DNA of 64,000 nt. It comes from Anisakis pegreffii. Taxonomy: Eukaryota; Nematoda; Chromadorea; Rhabditida; Anisakidae. Position 1 is the stretch's first letter. The number at the start of each line of letters is the position of its first letter. The notes beneath the pieces were generated by a model that was not told where the DNA came from, made no database searches, and saw only the letters and a list, made by a program, of their open reading frames with translations. The stretch is taken from contig JAPYMA010001681.1 in the NCBI GenBank assembly GCA_035041965.1, positions 45,005-109,004 of the forward strand, given 5' to 3'. The position numbers and the translations under genes are program-made. Of this stretch, positions 12,877 through 26,800 are shown in pieces.

Positions 12877-14414
12877 TAAATCTGAATGGAAATTTGATGT
12901 GAATATTAAGAGAAAATATTTAGTGGAAGAGACGTTCGCGGTATTCCTTTATGAATCACTGACATATGTGTTCGTTCACTGGTTTGTTCGCTTATTGAGA
13001 GCCATTTGGAATGTTTGATGCCGACCGATAAAGAGAAGAACGAATAATGAACATCATCGTTTTCACTGCTTCCTTCAAAAACAAATAAAATTTCGTCGTT
13101 CAGATGATGTACACATTCACGTACGCTTCAAACTTGATATTGCATTCACAACCTTATCTGCTCATTCAAAGGAAATGAATTGCTTTTGGTAGATATGTGA
13201 AGTTATTGTCGCTATATTCACATCTCTGACAATGTTTATTCTTCATTCGAAAAGTACTTCATTTGCACTGTTTATGAGTATGCATACGAGTAGTCTACAT
13301 GCTTATTGCATTACACACATAAGTCGATGAAAGACAACGTCAATGATGACACAGATCAGACTGATAAACGCTCATTAAACAATAAACAGCTTATCACTTC
13401 GAGATCAGAGCGATGCCGACTCAGTGTCATTTGATGTTCACTGAGCGCATTATTCACAACTCGCATCATATTTTTTCTTCTCTTTTTATTTCATTCGCAT
13501 CACTTCAATTCTCGAGCACTAACGCAATTCGAAAAATTACATTTTTATTAAACGCATCGAATCATTTCCGCTATTGATGTTTTTATTTTGAGATTATTGC
13601 GTCGTTGCTTGCCTTGCTCACTGCTTTCTTCAAATTCATGCAAAATATGAGTATTTCCTTCGTTTCTTCGCAAATCATCAGCAGCAGATTATTACGAACC
13701 ACTTATTTTTAATCAGTTTCATTAGAGGAAATCAGTTCAAGAAACATCTGGCACTAAAGTATCTACGCTATTTTCAATGACAAAGAATGCCTGTTATTGG
13801 TGGCTCGGCTGAGAAAATGTTTTGTTTGCACAGAAAAAAATGCGACGAGAATGATAAATTAAAATTGCACTTTTGCTTATCTTAGCAATTGTTGGTGAAA
13901 AGAAAACCTATAAAAATTGTGTCGGTTTATTGAATTATCATCAGCTCAGTGTAGTGCCATCAATAGATTACATATGAGGCAGTCGTTCAGTTCACCTGCA
14001 ATCCTATCAGAATTCTCATGAAATAAACTTATCGTGGCCTTGGAAGTTGTCCATCTCAGATTGTTTCATTCGTGGGCATCTATATACTCAAACATGAAGA
14101 CATTACTAAGATATGATCTGTAAAGATACAGTTCTGTTACTATTATCTGTTATCAAAACTGGTACACAAACATCAACGAGTGGAAAAAATCAATCAAATG
14201 ATCTCATCTCAGCATTCAGAAAATTGAGATTATATGTTTTATTGGATGTGGGGAATCCTACTCGTGAGAAATAGCAGAAATTGAATAAGAACAATCTTAT
14301 TGTTGAAGTCACAATTTATGAGTACTTTAAAGATGGTAAATTGCAAAGGAAAACGAATAAAATGAAGTGATTTTTGTCGGCGAATATCAATCTTTATCTG
14401 ATTCGTTCTCAATC

Positions 14415-14630
14415 TTAAATGTTCTCCGTTTGCTGATATGCTAATATGGCAGCCAAAATCAGCAAACACGCAAATGTTACACCACTCAAACATCCGAGTA
14501 ACAAACAAATTTTGAGGTCATTTTTCATTTGCTGGTATTGAATATGTGAAGGAGGATGTGAAGTATATTGTTGAAATGCATCATTCATCCATCGATTGTG
14601 CTTAGCAGCAACAGCACTACTAGCAAACAT
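14415..14630 (-). CDS. Candidate small single-pass membrane protein (71 aa)
   Basis: The frame from the ATG at 14630 ends in a clean hydrophobic segment (LLLGCLSGVTFACLLILAAI, about residues 43-62) after a hydrophilic stretch rich in His, Gln and Pro (about 11-40). The open frame extends upstream of this ATG into low-complexity basic and Ile/Leu-rich sequence that looks non-coding. A possible acceptor (CATACAAG) ends just before the ATG. No family recognised. Confidence 0.3.
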   Translation of the reverse strand: MFASSAVAAKHNRWMNDAFQQYTSHPPSHIQYQQMKNDLKICLLLGCLSGVTFACLLILAAILAYQQTENI

Positions 14631-17600
14631 CTTGTATGAAATAATAATATGAAGGATGGAGAGAAGATACAATAAATAAATATGTGTATGTATATCTATG
14701 AACATGTTCTTGTTTATTAGTACGTATTTAGAAGCGGAAAGCTTTCTGAAATGAATCAGGTGGAGCCTTCTTCTCCTCAATTTACTTCGTCTCCTGAATG
14801 TAGTTGTTCGTTCGTTTGTTGATTTGCTAGCACACGATCGGCGTTTGCAGTCTTCATTTATTTTGTTCATAACAAATCTTCGAATTAGAGTCGCTTTCAC
14901 ATGATTAGTTGTTGACTTATTGTTGATTTATTTTTATTTCTGTTATTTATTTATATCTTTATTTCTTGTTTTATTTATTTGTTTATATTTTTGTTTGTTT
15001 ATTGTAGTGATGATCCTCATCGTTCAGATGAACTCATTCATTCAGAACTACACGCTTATTGAAGGCAATAATCTGCTGTTGTTAGCTGCTGCAGGTTTTG
15101 CCATTAAATTGTGTTAATTCGTTCTTTTGCATAATATTCCGATTAGGTACTGCTTATGTGGTGCATCAATTGAAGAAGATGTTGACTTTCAATCATCGAA
15201 CACATTCTTCTTCTCATCCTTTCTCGTATTCTTATTATTTTCATGTCTACTAAATATTGATTCGTTTTTTAATTGCAGTGAACAAATGCTCTTTAATACT
15301 AGGAGGTTTTTTTTGATATTACCCTTCTGTTCGAAGAATCGTTTATGCAAAGGGGCGTTTAAATGAACAGTATTAAATCTGGCGATTTTGAAGTGAGGAT
15401 AGTTAAATTCTTACAGAATGCGATGAAGAGTGCAATTGTGAATGATGTTTGATGATTTTTCGGTTGCAATTGTGAAAGATACGATCAAGAGACAAATAGT
15501 ACCGTATATTTCATGCTACCTCATTATTATTTCTGGAATTATTGTTTAAATTGCTGTTGTTCCTGTTGCCGTTGTTGTGATGCTGTCAGTGCTTTTTATC
15601 ATTCCCATCAACATTTATTTACCGAATTGAGGGACGCTTTCTATTTATAGTGTGAGGGGTTAGTTTTTAGCAGGTACTGAAAATGCGATGCGCTTTGAAA
15701 GTTTCATATTGACATTGAGCACCGTTTTTACAGCTTTATTCACCTGGATGTACATTGTTGTGCATGATTATTGATTCATTCGTGCTCTACAACCTTATTT
15801 CGAGTGCATATCGAATATGTGCGTGAAGTGACCAGCGTATCCCTATCGATTAGATGGCGGTCAATCAAAAGACATTTCATCTAATCATTTATGACAAAAG
15901 TCAAACTTTGCCGACAAGTGGTGTTTAAATGAGTGACATATCGCAGAAATGTATCGACATCACTTCAGTACGTGTACGCTTCAAGTGTACTACATACTAT
16001 GGCCGTCTTGTTCCCATCAAAACACTTGTCATGTGAATCAGATTAAAAATTAACGAAATGGATGTGATGATTGATCTGTAGATCTTACAGCTGTTGCTGT
16101 TGTTGTTATTATTATTCAATCAATTATCTGAGCAATGAATTCATCTTATCTATTTTGAAGTTCACTTTTTTGATTCCGCATTTGTTCTCAAGCTATAAAC
16201 ATTTTTACGCTATGCACAGTGATGCGTTTTTTCGCAATTTTTTAGGGAATTCGCAACATCTTATCTGTATTTGCGTTTTTTTTTAACATGGCCGTAAATT
16301 GTCTGAAAGCGTCATGTGAATGATGACTTGCTTCTTCTTTATGCCTTCTTAATTTCAAATCATCTAAGAATAACTCGCGTAAATTTTGTTGCAGTCAATC
16401 TCGTGCACATCTCTATAATGCATCATCATGCTTTGGTGTTTGCAAACGGTTGTTCGTTTTTCCTTCTCAGACCATAATGTGTCCAAACGCAGAACTTGAA
16501 CAATGAACCACTCTCGAGTTGGCCGTATTAATCTAGTTCTTATGTCCACATCAGACGTGTTTTATTCCTTTTTAAGGCTTTCTTGTTGTATTCGGACGAT
16601 GCTTCAGCGATGCTTTCATCGATCAGTTAATGGGTTCGATTGAATGAATGCATAGAAGTGAAAACAGATATACATAGCATATCTATAATTATACATTCCA
16701 TTATTTAAAGCTGTCAGCAAACACTTCAACTTACCATCCAAAAAATTCCTCCAAAATTATCCGTCATATGGGGCCGAATCGAAACGAAAAAATTTGTTTA
16801 TCAGTTGAAGCAATCGACTGGTGTTTTACGTGAAATCATATAAACGGTTGTTATCAGCGATCGGCAATGTGCATATCAAAGACTACTTCTTACACAAGGG
16901 CCGCCGCCATAATTAGATGAAGTGAAGTGTGAGCACAAAATGGATTAGGAGAGAACACGAGAAAGAAGTAAACGAAGTAAAAACAAAAAGCAAATAAATG
17001 CAGAAACAAATGTTATTCGAGGAAAGATATACAATGATAAGAGGTGGCATTTTTTTGGTCGAAAGTATTGAGTTGAATATGATATTTTTATTCGTTGATA
17101 TTGGTGTTTGTAAAGTTAGTAATGAGATAAGAATCAGCGATATGATCGGATTTGTTCATCCGTCAATATTATCATCACTTGAGCGGTGTTCAGTAAAGGA
17201 GATGGATGATCGTTTTCGTTTATGAGCATATTTATTGTTTATTTATGAGCAGGCGCATATCACGCATTTTTTTGCGAGGATCATAAACATTCGCCATTTT
17301 ATGAGATCATTCAGCACCGATCGATTCTCGTGATAAGAAGACGCTAATATATCATTTTACAGACGCCAGTTAGGTCGTTTTCCATTGGAATTTGAAATGC
17401 TCACGCGAAAAATGTTTCCGTTGAAAATTCATCGGTTTATGCAAAAATTTTGTTTCCAGAAGTTCTAGTTTAAAATGGGAACTACTATCAAACTTATCCG
17501 GAAATTAAGGTTTTTCCCATGTGTCAAACAGGCGGACTGACTTTATTTGAACTGATGGTGTCAGACAAGGGTGTTTTGGATTTTACAATCGGTTTCATTT

Positions 17601-20600
17601 GAACAAAAGAAAAATTGGCAGTTTCACCTGATTCATGTGATGCTAAATTTTCGTGCCTTTCTGGTTCCTAATCCTCATTATTTCACCCATCTGATTTCCT
17701 GCGAATGAACCTTAGTCTCATAAATACTTTGACAGATCTTAACTATGTGGAACTGAGTTCTTTTATGATATCATCTGCTTCGCAAGTCCTCATTTATGAA
17801 ATGGTGAAATTATTGGAATGATAGCTGTTAATAGGAAAATTTACTCGCTGCTGGTTATTCCGTTAACAGATCACACAGATGATGGTAAGGTCCAATAAGG
17901 AAGCTTGTCAATGTATTCCGATTAATTACAGTTCTGCCAATGGTAGCATTTATTTGTGAGTCAATCGTAAGACTGAATTTGACTGTCGAGAGTTATTGCG
18001 CTGTTGATCTGTTGACACAAAACAAGTGAATGTATCATTTTTCAGTGGTGCGAATGTGCAAAATATGAAAGTGGTAGAGTACAGTGATGATGATTATTCA
18101 TTAATGAGTGAGTCGACTCGATGAAATAAATACCCTCAACAAATATTTGCATTCATCCATCCATTAGTTCATCGCATTCTTTGCGCACAAATATGAAGCA
18201 ATTCAATTTTTATAATGGTCATTGTATATGAGCCTAAATTTGAAATGTTAGCTAAAAATTTTCGAAATATTTTCATCATCACTTTTATGAATAATTTTCT
18301 CGCATCGGTTATCTCAGTGAAGTCAAAAAGCACACTATGTAAGTGTGTCATCAAGTGAAGTGGACCATTCAAAAATTTTCATTGAAAAGAAGAATTCTGA
18401 ACTGAAAAGAATCGTGAATTTCAATTGATTATGTTGAATGCAAATGAGATGCAAACGAATTTCGTCTTTATCCTCGCAGTCAGTATTCATTCTGATGTAC
18501 TTTATTGGTGTGCGTTCCGCGATATTTGTGTTCGACTGAAACAAAGAAGCACTATTCTTCGTAATGAGAAACGCATCCACTCGATTACCATTTTGGAAAA
18601 CCAAATAAAATTTATGAACTCATTTTGTGGTGAATTTAACTAATCGATGAAACATTTTTCATCGTTGATCGCAACCGATATTTTTGTTGTCGTTGTGTGT
18701 TTTGTTCGCTGCTTTTTGAGATAAATGAGAGAGATTTTTTAAATGATTGTCTTGAATACATTATCCCTGTATCAATCCAAAAACGATTTTTCCATCTAGA
18801 ATTGTAAAATCAGAATGCACCGCATGGTACCACAGACATCATGAACTCACAGTTGATTCAATAAACAAATCAATATATTCTCAAAAATATTACTATATAT
18901 TGTTTGCAGTTTCTCAATCACGTAATTGATATTCACCTCAATGCAGGCTGCCGAAACCCTTAAGCAAATTAAATCCACATGATTCATTGATGCAACAAAT
19001 TCATTTGCTGTTTACCTGCTCGTATTTACTTATTGAATATTTTGAATCAGAAAAATGCGGATCAACAATACGATCAAAACTTTTTAACGAAATATATTTG
19101 CGAAATGCTTTTCCATTTTAAGTGGTATACATTGTGTCTTTTTATTTATGATTCTCTTGGTTGCGTTTATGCATTTTTTAGACAAATCTCCTAGCGACTG
19201 ATTGTTCCATCTCGAAAAGCATCCTCCTGCAATAATTCAACATTCGAGAAACGCTAATTGTTTTGATGATGAATGTTTTAAGCGAACGTTCATTCGGAAG
19301 AGTCCCTAAATCAAATCGTAGTGTCTCAGCCGAAAATGCTTAGAAATCTATGCGAGCTGATGCTTCGCGTGTTTTCAGTTGGCTTTTATAATACCTGCCG
19401 TAAGAGTCGATCGAAAATTCGTGTTCATGATATCTTTGACAGGAAATCAGTTCTGGATCTTCTCTAATTGCATTTGATCATGCAACTCGTTCTCCAATGG
19501 TTTTGCTAGCAGTAGAACGCGTATGATCTTGGCTTGATGAACACGTCGAAATTGAACCTTGTTAGATCAAACTCAGTTTATTGAACAAATCCTTCAAATG
19601 ACCCATTAAGAAAACCTTAGGTCGATTTCTTGGGCAAATATTCCATCTCATATCACAACCGAACAACTCTTTCTTGATATTCAAGAATGCTGCGGTTAAG
19701 GAAATGGTGTTCTCATTTGTTCACACTCGATTCAGAGTTGAGTCCATTTATCAAGCTTGTTGCGTAATCATGATCATCGCATCAGCCCTCCTATCATCCA
19801 TCGAACTAAACTTTGTTAGATAAGCACGAAAATGATTCAGCACTAATCACATGTTCACTAAGATACACAAATGATAATGTTCAGCAGAAGTGTACTGGAA
19901 AGTGTAGATCGATTTCATTGTTCGTACGATAAATAACATTGACTGAATACGATCATTCGTGAATCGCGCTTGAAATTCTTTTTTTGTCATATTGTTTCAT
20001 CGCTCACCCTCAGAAGTTTGCACAATAATCATCATTCCGTTGCGCATGAGCAATGTTTTCTGCAATTAATCTTGTCTCATTATGCAACGCTCAATTGCTT
20101 CAATTCATTCCTTCCCAAAAACTTTTACCGTAATCTCATATTCAGTTCACTTCTCCTGTACACTTTTTCGTTGATTTGTACCAATGAACTCGAATATTTC
20201 ACGTTTTACGAATCATTGCATAATGGAATTTGGTTTGCATCGTTGAATAACAAAAAGCATTCAACCCGTTCTCCTCCTACCATCATCATAATACCAATAA
20301 AAATGAAAATTACCGTCCTCATGAGGCAATAATATCCACCATATATTCAAGTACCGCCTTCCTTCTTCTCATTATATCGTCTTCGTGGCATAATATAAAT
20401 ACACAAACAACTAACTCTAACTATCTATTCGCGTATATATGCAATTAGTGGTAAGCCACGCCTTGATCATTTTCGTCCATCGTCCAAAAATTTGATGGTC
20501 CGTGTTCCTCGTCGTTCTCAAACAGCACCTCAATTGCTCGAAGAATCCTGCGACCACTCCATCAAATTCTATTGCCAGTAGAATCACGATCAGTTGACTG

Positions 20601-20821
20601 CTCTATCTCTCTGCTGTGGTCGTTGTGAACTCTTCAGAGTGTTGATTTCAGATGCAATACATTTTACCACCACGATTCTGTGAACGCCATCATCAAACGT
20701 TTATTTGAACCAACGCTCTTGTTGAGCGTTTCGCTGCCAACATCCCACATATCACCGGTCAACAATCATATCATATCATATCAAGCCATTCACCTCTCCT
20801 ATTCACTTCGTAAATCACATT
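14631..20821. other. Intergenic DNA and upstream region of the plr-1-like gene
   Basis: A+T-rich with no recognised gene. The last 400 bases before 20822 probably include the 5' UTR and promoter. A perfect hairpin AACGCTC-TTGTT-GAGCGTT lies at 20712-20730, and repeated CATAT units at about 20767-20780. Confidence 0.5.
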
Positions 20822-23800
20822 ATGTTGCTAAACTCTCTGTTAATACTGCCATTACTGATGCTGATTATAATTCAACTGATCGATTGTGCGCCTTCAAAAC
20901 AATTGCAAATCATCGATAGCAATAAGCAGAGCAATGTGAACGAAAACGATGGTGAACCAATTGATTTGTTGGTATCGTTTCGTGTTGGCGATAAGCACAA
21001 CGATCAACGCCTCTACGGGTCTTTTTCGGCGGCTGGCCGCAACTACGAAACTTCTGGAGATATTGTACAGGTCAGTGCACGCTTTCTTTGTTCTTTAGCA
21101 ATCATTTTATGTAATGTTCACCTTTCTTGTTCCTCTCTACTGACAATGAGTAATCGTTAAAAAATTTCAACGTATTTGAGAAATACCAGGCGGATAGAAC
21201 ATATTCCGTTGGCTAACTTGTGTGGAATATTGTGAAAGATGTTCGATTTACGACATGAAGTACTTTATAACATGTTCATCTAAATTTAAGCATGTCTAAC
21301 ATAGCAGAAATAGAACATAGATCTGCGTAAAAGCGCGCTTGTATTTTACTTCCATAAATCTGTTTTCCATTGAAAATGCTGCTTTAATGTCAAGGCAAAT
21401 GAGTTCAGTGTGATTTAGTGGAAGGAAAATGGAAGAAATAAATTTCGTCTAATTGCTTCTTACGCCCTCCATCGCACGATTCATTCTTTAGTTCATAATC
21501 AAATAGTAAAAACTAGTCAAATCGATATCGGTTGATGTTCAAAAAATGAACGTGTTCAAAAGTTTGCAGTTTCAACACAGATAAGTTTAATGATCGCTTT
21601 TGGTGAGAGGCTGGCTCATTGAGGATGTTTAAGCGGAGATGAAACTCCTAATGCAATGAAGATAATGCTATCATCTATCATACGATACATTCAAGTATTG
21701 CTGACTTCACTTTTTTGTTGCATTCAGAAGCGATTCCTTGCAGAAATACCCAACACTAGATTCAAATCAGTATGTTTCGGTATCCATTCAAACACTCCAT
21801 TGAAGGCTTTCAAGAGAGATTTCACTAAATACCTAACTAACTATAACGTTGTGACAAGAATGACCATTAAGAAAATGTGATTTTATGCAGATCAGATAAA
21901 CTTTTGATTGGAAAGAATAACGATGAATTGTTCGATATCATTGAGTTGTTGTTCTTATCAGGCGATCTTGGCATTACCTCATCTGTCAGTTGCACTTAAA
22001 AAACAAAGCAAACAACTTTTTGCAATGCGAATTTATTTATTTACTTACTTTAATTGATTCATTCCAATTCACTTCCCGCGCAAATCAACTTCTACTTGTC
22101 AATCTGAGAGCAGATCGATCCTCTGATATCATCAGACGTTCGTTACTTTCATCCATCCATTCATCAAACCAACACCAATCTTTCATTGTTGTCGTTGAGA
22201 AGGCATGAAGAGCGTTAAAAATAAATTTATTGATGACCATATGCCAACCGAGAAAGGGCAGCCAAATTGATTCGATAAACTTCTCGGTGCCTCAGCAATT
22301 CTATTGACATATTGGCTAGATTACAATATGCAATCCAATATTAATTTTCTACTCAGCAACATGTAGTGATATGCGAGGGATAAGTGCAGGTGAAGTATTG
22401 TTGAGAAAACAGTAAATTTCGTTTATGATGGAGTTAGCTTTGATTTCGTTTGCATATTTACAACTAGTGAACTGAAGATATTTTTAATCGGCTCTCTTCT
22501 CTGAATTATTTCATACAGTTGACAGCGTTGATTCTTTTATGTTTCCATGGTTCCAAACGATTTACTCCTCCCGTTTAGTTCAGTGAGCGAGCGATGATTT
22601 CAGATTCGTAATTCGAGCTCATCTTTCGGCATTCTCATGAGTTGTTGTTTTGCTTACGCTACTCTCATTCCTTTGAACGGATCAATAGTTTAGTTTCATT
22701 CGGTCAATTTCTCACTGTTCATAAATGAAGACCCATAGATTTCCGGGTGCTTTATATAATACTCTTTATATAATCGTTTCAAGGAAAGCTTTTAACATGA
22801 ATCAGACGTTTAGTGTTTATCATTTTCATATTTTCCGCTGATTACAATCTGAAAATCAAACTTCGAAGCCCTCTGCTGAAAAATAACATATATCTTGAGA
22901 ATGGTTGATTGGCTATTGATTGCTTTGAAAAATATCAACGGAACATTGCCTTCATATACTGATATACATATACTAGGCATACTAGATAGTCGAACTTGGG
23001 TTGTTGTGAATAAATGAATTTATTTGACAATTATAAATTGTAATTTACGAGTAAACGAAAGAAAGCACATAGCATCTGAGTAATAGAAGCGTGGCCGCCT
23101 TCTTGATACCAGCAGTGGTGTTTGTGCACGAATAAGTAATAGCTGGTGCATTTATTTGTATGGGTATATCTTTGTTCGTTGCTTATAACCTAATGGAAAT
23201 ATCTTACAAATTCGATTATGTTTAGTCATGCTAACATTATCCATCCACACATATATATGTATGTGCATTCATTCTTTCATTCACTCAAGATGTCATATCC
23301 TCGAAGACAAACAGAGAACAACAAACACTTATGTGAATGCATTTGCTTGCAACTTGCTGCTGTTGTTTAAATGAAATGATTAGATATTCTGGAAGTGACT
23401 GCCGCTGATCACTGCACACAACATCTACCACTAATATTAGTTTTTCTCCCAATAAGTCACAACAGATGAATACTAATCAATTTCAGATCCATCAGTTAAC
23501 CAACACCTTAATTAGACATTGCTAATCCATCGAATCTACTCAAAAAAGTGATCACTCTCATGTTTGGTACTTTTCCTATTCAGCTCTATTACACCAGATA
23601 TCATTCAAAAATTGTTCTTGCTGTAATTTCTAATTAATTCTGACATGCGTCAATGAAAAGAGGGATTTTTTTGCTCACAACTATCCATTTAATCCGCTCG
23701 CAGTGCACATGATTACCTAAATGTCTGAAGGCTATTGAACTTTTACTGTTGTACTAATTACGAGTGCAGTCATTTGAAATTACGAATTTCTCGTGCACTC

Positions 23801-26800
23801 GATTGGTTCAACAAACTTTATGCGGTAGACACGTTTTTGTTCATCCATTCATGGTCCTAATTCAATAGAGGCAAGCGAAACACTCTCAACACCACCTCTC
23901 TTGAGCAGGATATCGACTGTAGAAGAAGCTATTTCCAATGACTTTAATTCACAAATACATGCTCATATGTTTTAGCAAGTCGTTCTCGAATACTACGAAC
24001 TGTATGCTTCTCGAAATTGTTGCCGCATTAATCTCGTTAGAAAGTTTTGCTAAATTCAAGTTGACACATGGTTTCATTGTTATGAAATACGCTAATCCGA
24101 GCGATGTGTCGAGAATTTGCAAAATATTTGTTGTTGAATTTAGTATTGTGTGCGATTGCATAAGCATGCAAACGCATTCAACTTTCATGATTCACATTCA
24201 TTTGGAATTTATGAGAAGCGCTCGTTGAATTTCAGATAATTCCGCTCTGATCGAGTTTGTTCAGTTCAAGTTTACACAAATATGAGAAATGTGTTTTCAA
24301 GGTTTTTTCGATTTCATGTCGATAATTTATGATGAGATTTTGAGTTTAAAGAGGATGAAAGGTTGTTGTGGAATATTTTTTGGCGTTTTTATTCGGTTAC
24401 ACTTCAAATCCATCCGATGATCATCATGTTCGCATAAAGGTTTATGTGATGATGGTCGTTTTCAGATTAGCGAACGATTGCTTGTCGGCACTGTCAAAGC
24501 GATTTTTTTGCACTTTTTGAATGTGAAGCGAGTTGTGATGATGATGCCATTATGTTTGCATTGAGGTGTGTGCGATAGTTTACTCGAATTTGTCTTGTTG
24601 ACGAGGATTGGGTATTGCTCTAGGATACTAAATGAGAGAGCTGTTGTGTAAAGTCAAAATAATGGATGTTTATATGGATAGGTGAAAAGAAAGCCGCCGC
24701 CAAAACTGTCGTCTTGTGCACAAGCAGTATGAATGTGGATTGGATGATCCGATATAAATGAATATATTTGTTACTGCATCATCGTTTATTATGGCCAATA
24801 AAAGTGTCATCTTGAACCACATAACCTCTTTCATATTGCTCTCAATGTGCTGCGATTTGATGTTACTCGTTCATCTTCCTTCTCTTTTCTATTCATCCCA
24901 TTCGAATGCACAAAGATTTGTTATTATCGCAGTTTACATACACATACTCACGCGAACACTTTATATAAGATTAACGCGAATATGAGTGTGACCTGGAACA
25001 CGAGTTCGGTGTAATTGTAGCTTGGAGCTGATGCTTTTGAATGGCAATAATTCATCACTTCTAAAGACAACATTTTATGGGTTGTTTCATCCAACATATA
25101 CATTACAACTGAATATATTTTCACACATTGCAGTCGTATCATATTGCAGTCTTTTGATTAGCGATTCACGCAAGAATGTCATTTGAGGACAGAGCTATTG
25201 AGCAGGTTTTTTAGATAAATAATCTTTTCTTCAATATGCGATCGATGACAATGGGGATCTGGGGCTTTGATATTACGATACATCTAGCAACCATGATCTG
25301 AAACTGAAGGATACAAACGCGTGGGCTGCAGTGTTATCAATGAGCATGCTTGCGAATGATTTACAGTTAGAAAAGTGCAGTAGCATTGGTATATTTGTTT
25401 GTTATCAAAGGAGAGGTGTTACCAAATAATTGCTTAAGTGTTAGTGCAAACAACTCACACAAGGATATATCTCCAAGTATTGTGTCATCACTATGGGAGC
25501 AGTGTTCAGCAATGCTCGGTGTAATAGCCTTGATGTGCGCATCTATTGGTTTGTTTATGCATACGGATATTATATATTAAAACGCATAAATTCCAGTGAT
25601 ATCTCGACCATAAACAATCACACATCATGCGTGAAGAATATTGAAGTGACGGCACTTCTTTGTGTTTCGATAATATAATAATATTAAATCACGTAACCAG
25701 CACAACATCCCTTTAATCTGTATGCACATATCAGCATCTATAAATGATTCTGTTCAACGATTTATACACAAATCTATTTCCTTTGAGTGCTATCAATTTA
25801 AATTCTTCACCAACGAAAATATTCAACAAATATCTTCATTGAATATTGATGGAGATTTCAGTGTTCATGGAAATGAAACACGAGTGGGGAGGGGGTAGGT
25901 GAGTGTGTGTTGATCCATACGTTACGGTTCATTAATCCTTTCTTACGTTTCCTGATTACCTCGACAACGAGAGAAGTCTCAAATTGAACCGGTGTAGCTA
26001 AACATTACACCTGAACGAAATTTACGCTTTTGGCAAATTGGTTTTGTCTTTAGGTATGCACTGAAACGATTTAGAAAGCAGTGATATTTGCTATTGTGAA
26101 GGTATAAATTGCTGGTGCAGTAAGAAAAGGAGTGCAGGCAGGCAGCATCGAAAGACTATCAAATAAAATTTATGGCCATAAAAGCATAAATCGCTCGAAA
26201 TGTTGACCATATATCAGCATTGCGTTCAATTTCCGTTAGTAGTGCCTTCCTTGTAAGCTTGCATTATCAATGCAAAAAGGAAATTCGTTTCGCTCAATCA
26301 CCTAAAATCATTTCCCTCATCTAATCGAATTCTTCACCGATTTTTGCACTCACAAATCAACCCATTCTTTCCTCTGTCCTTATCTGCCACACATCCAGCC
26401 TTCATCACTATCTCATTCACATTCTATATCCGCAAATCTCGTCCTATCCATATCCGGCCCAGTCTATACATCATACAATTAAGCTTCATTAAATATTTCG
26501 CATGTTTGTCTTTTTCGCATAGGGTTCATCATTTTCATTTGTTATCCTCGGATACATATCTCAGAATCAATGAATTTAAATGCATCGTGTGTAAGAATAC
26601 AACAAAGTATTGATACCAAATAGAAGTTTTCAAGTGGAAACGAACTAGGAAAAGAACTGGTGATGAAAATAGTACATACATCTTAGTGCTTCAGCTCTCG
26701 ATTACATATCCCGTTAAATTCAGCTCTCGGTTTTAGCAGATATCCTCGAACGTGTTCTGAAGATGGCATGCTCCATTTAGAGAGTTGTTTGCGTAGGGGA

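Noticed and set aside
23938..24228. Open frames on both strands in the plr-1-like first intron
   Set aside because: Mirror-image frames of similar length with no domain; not supported as genes.
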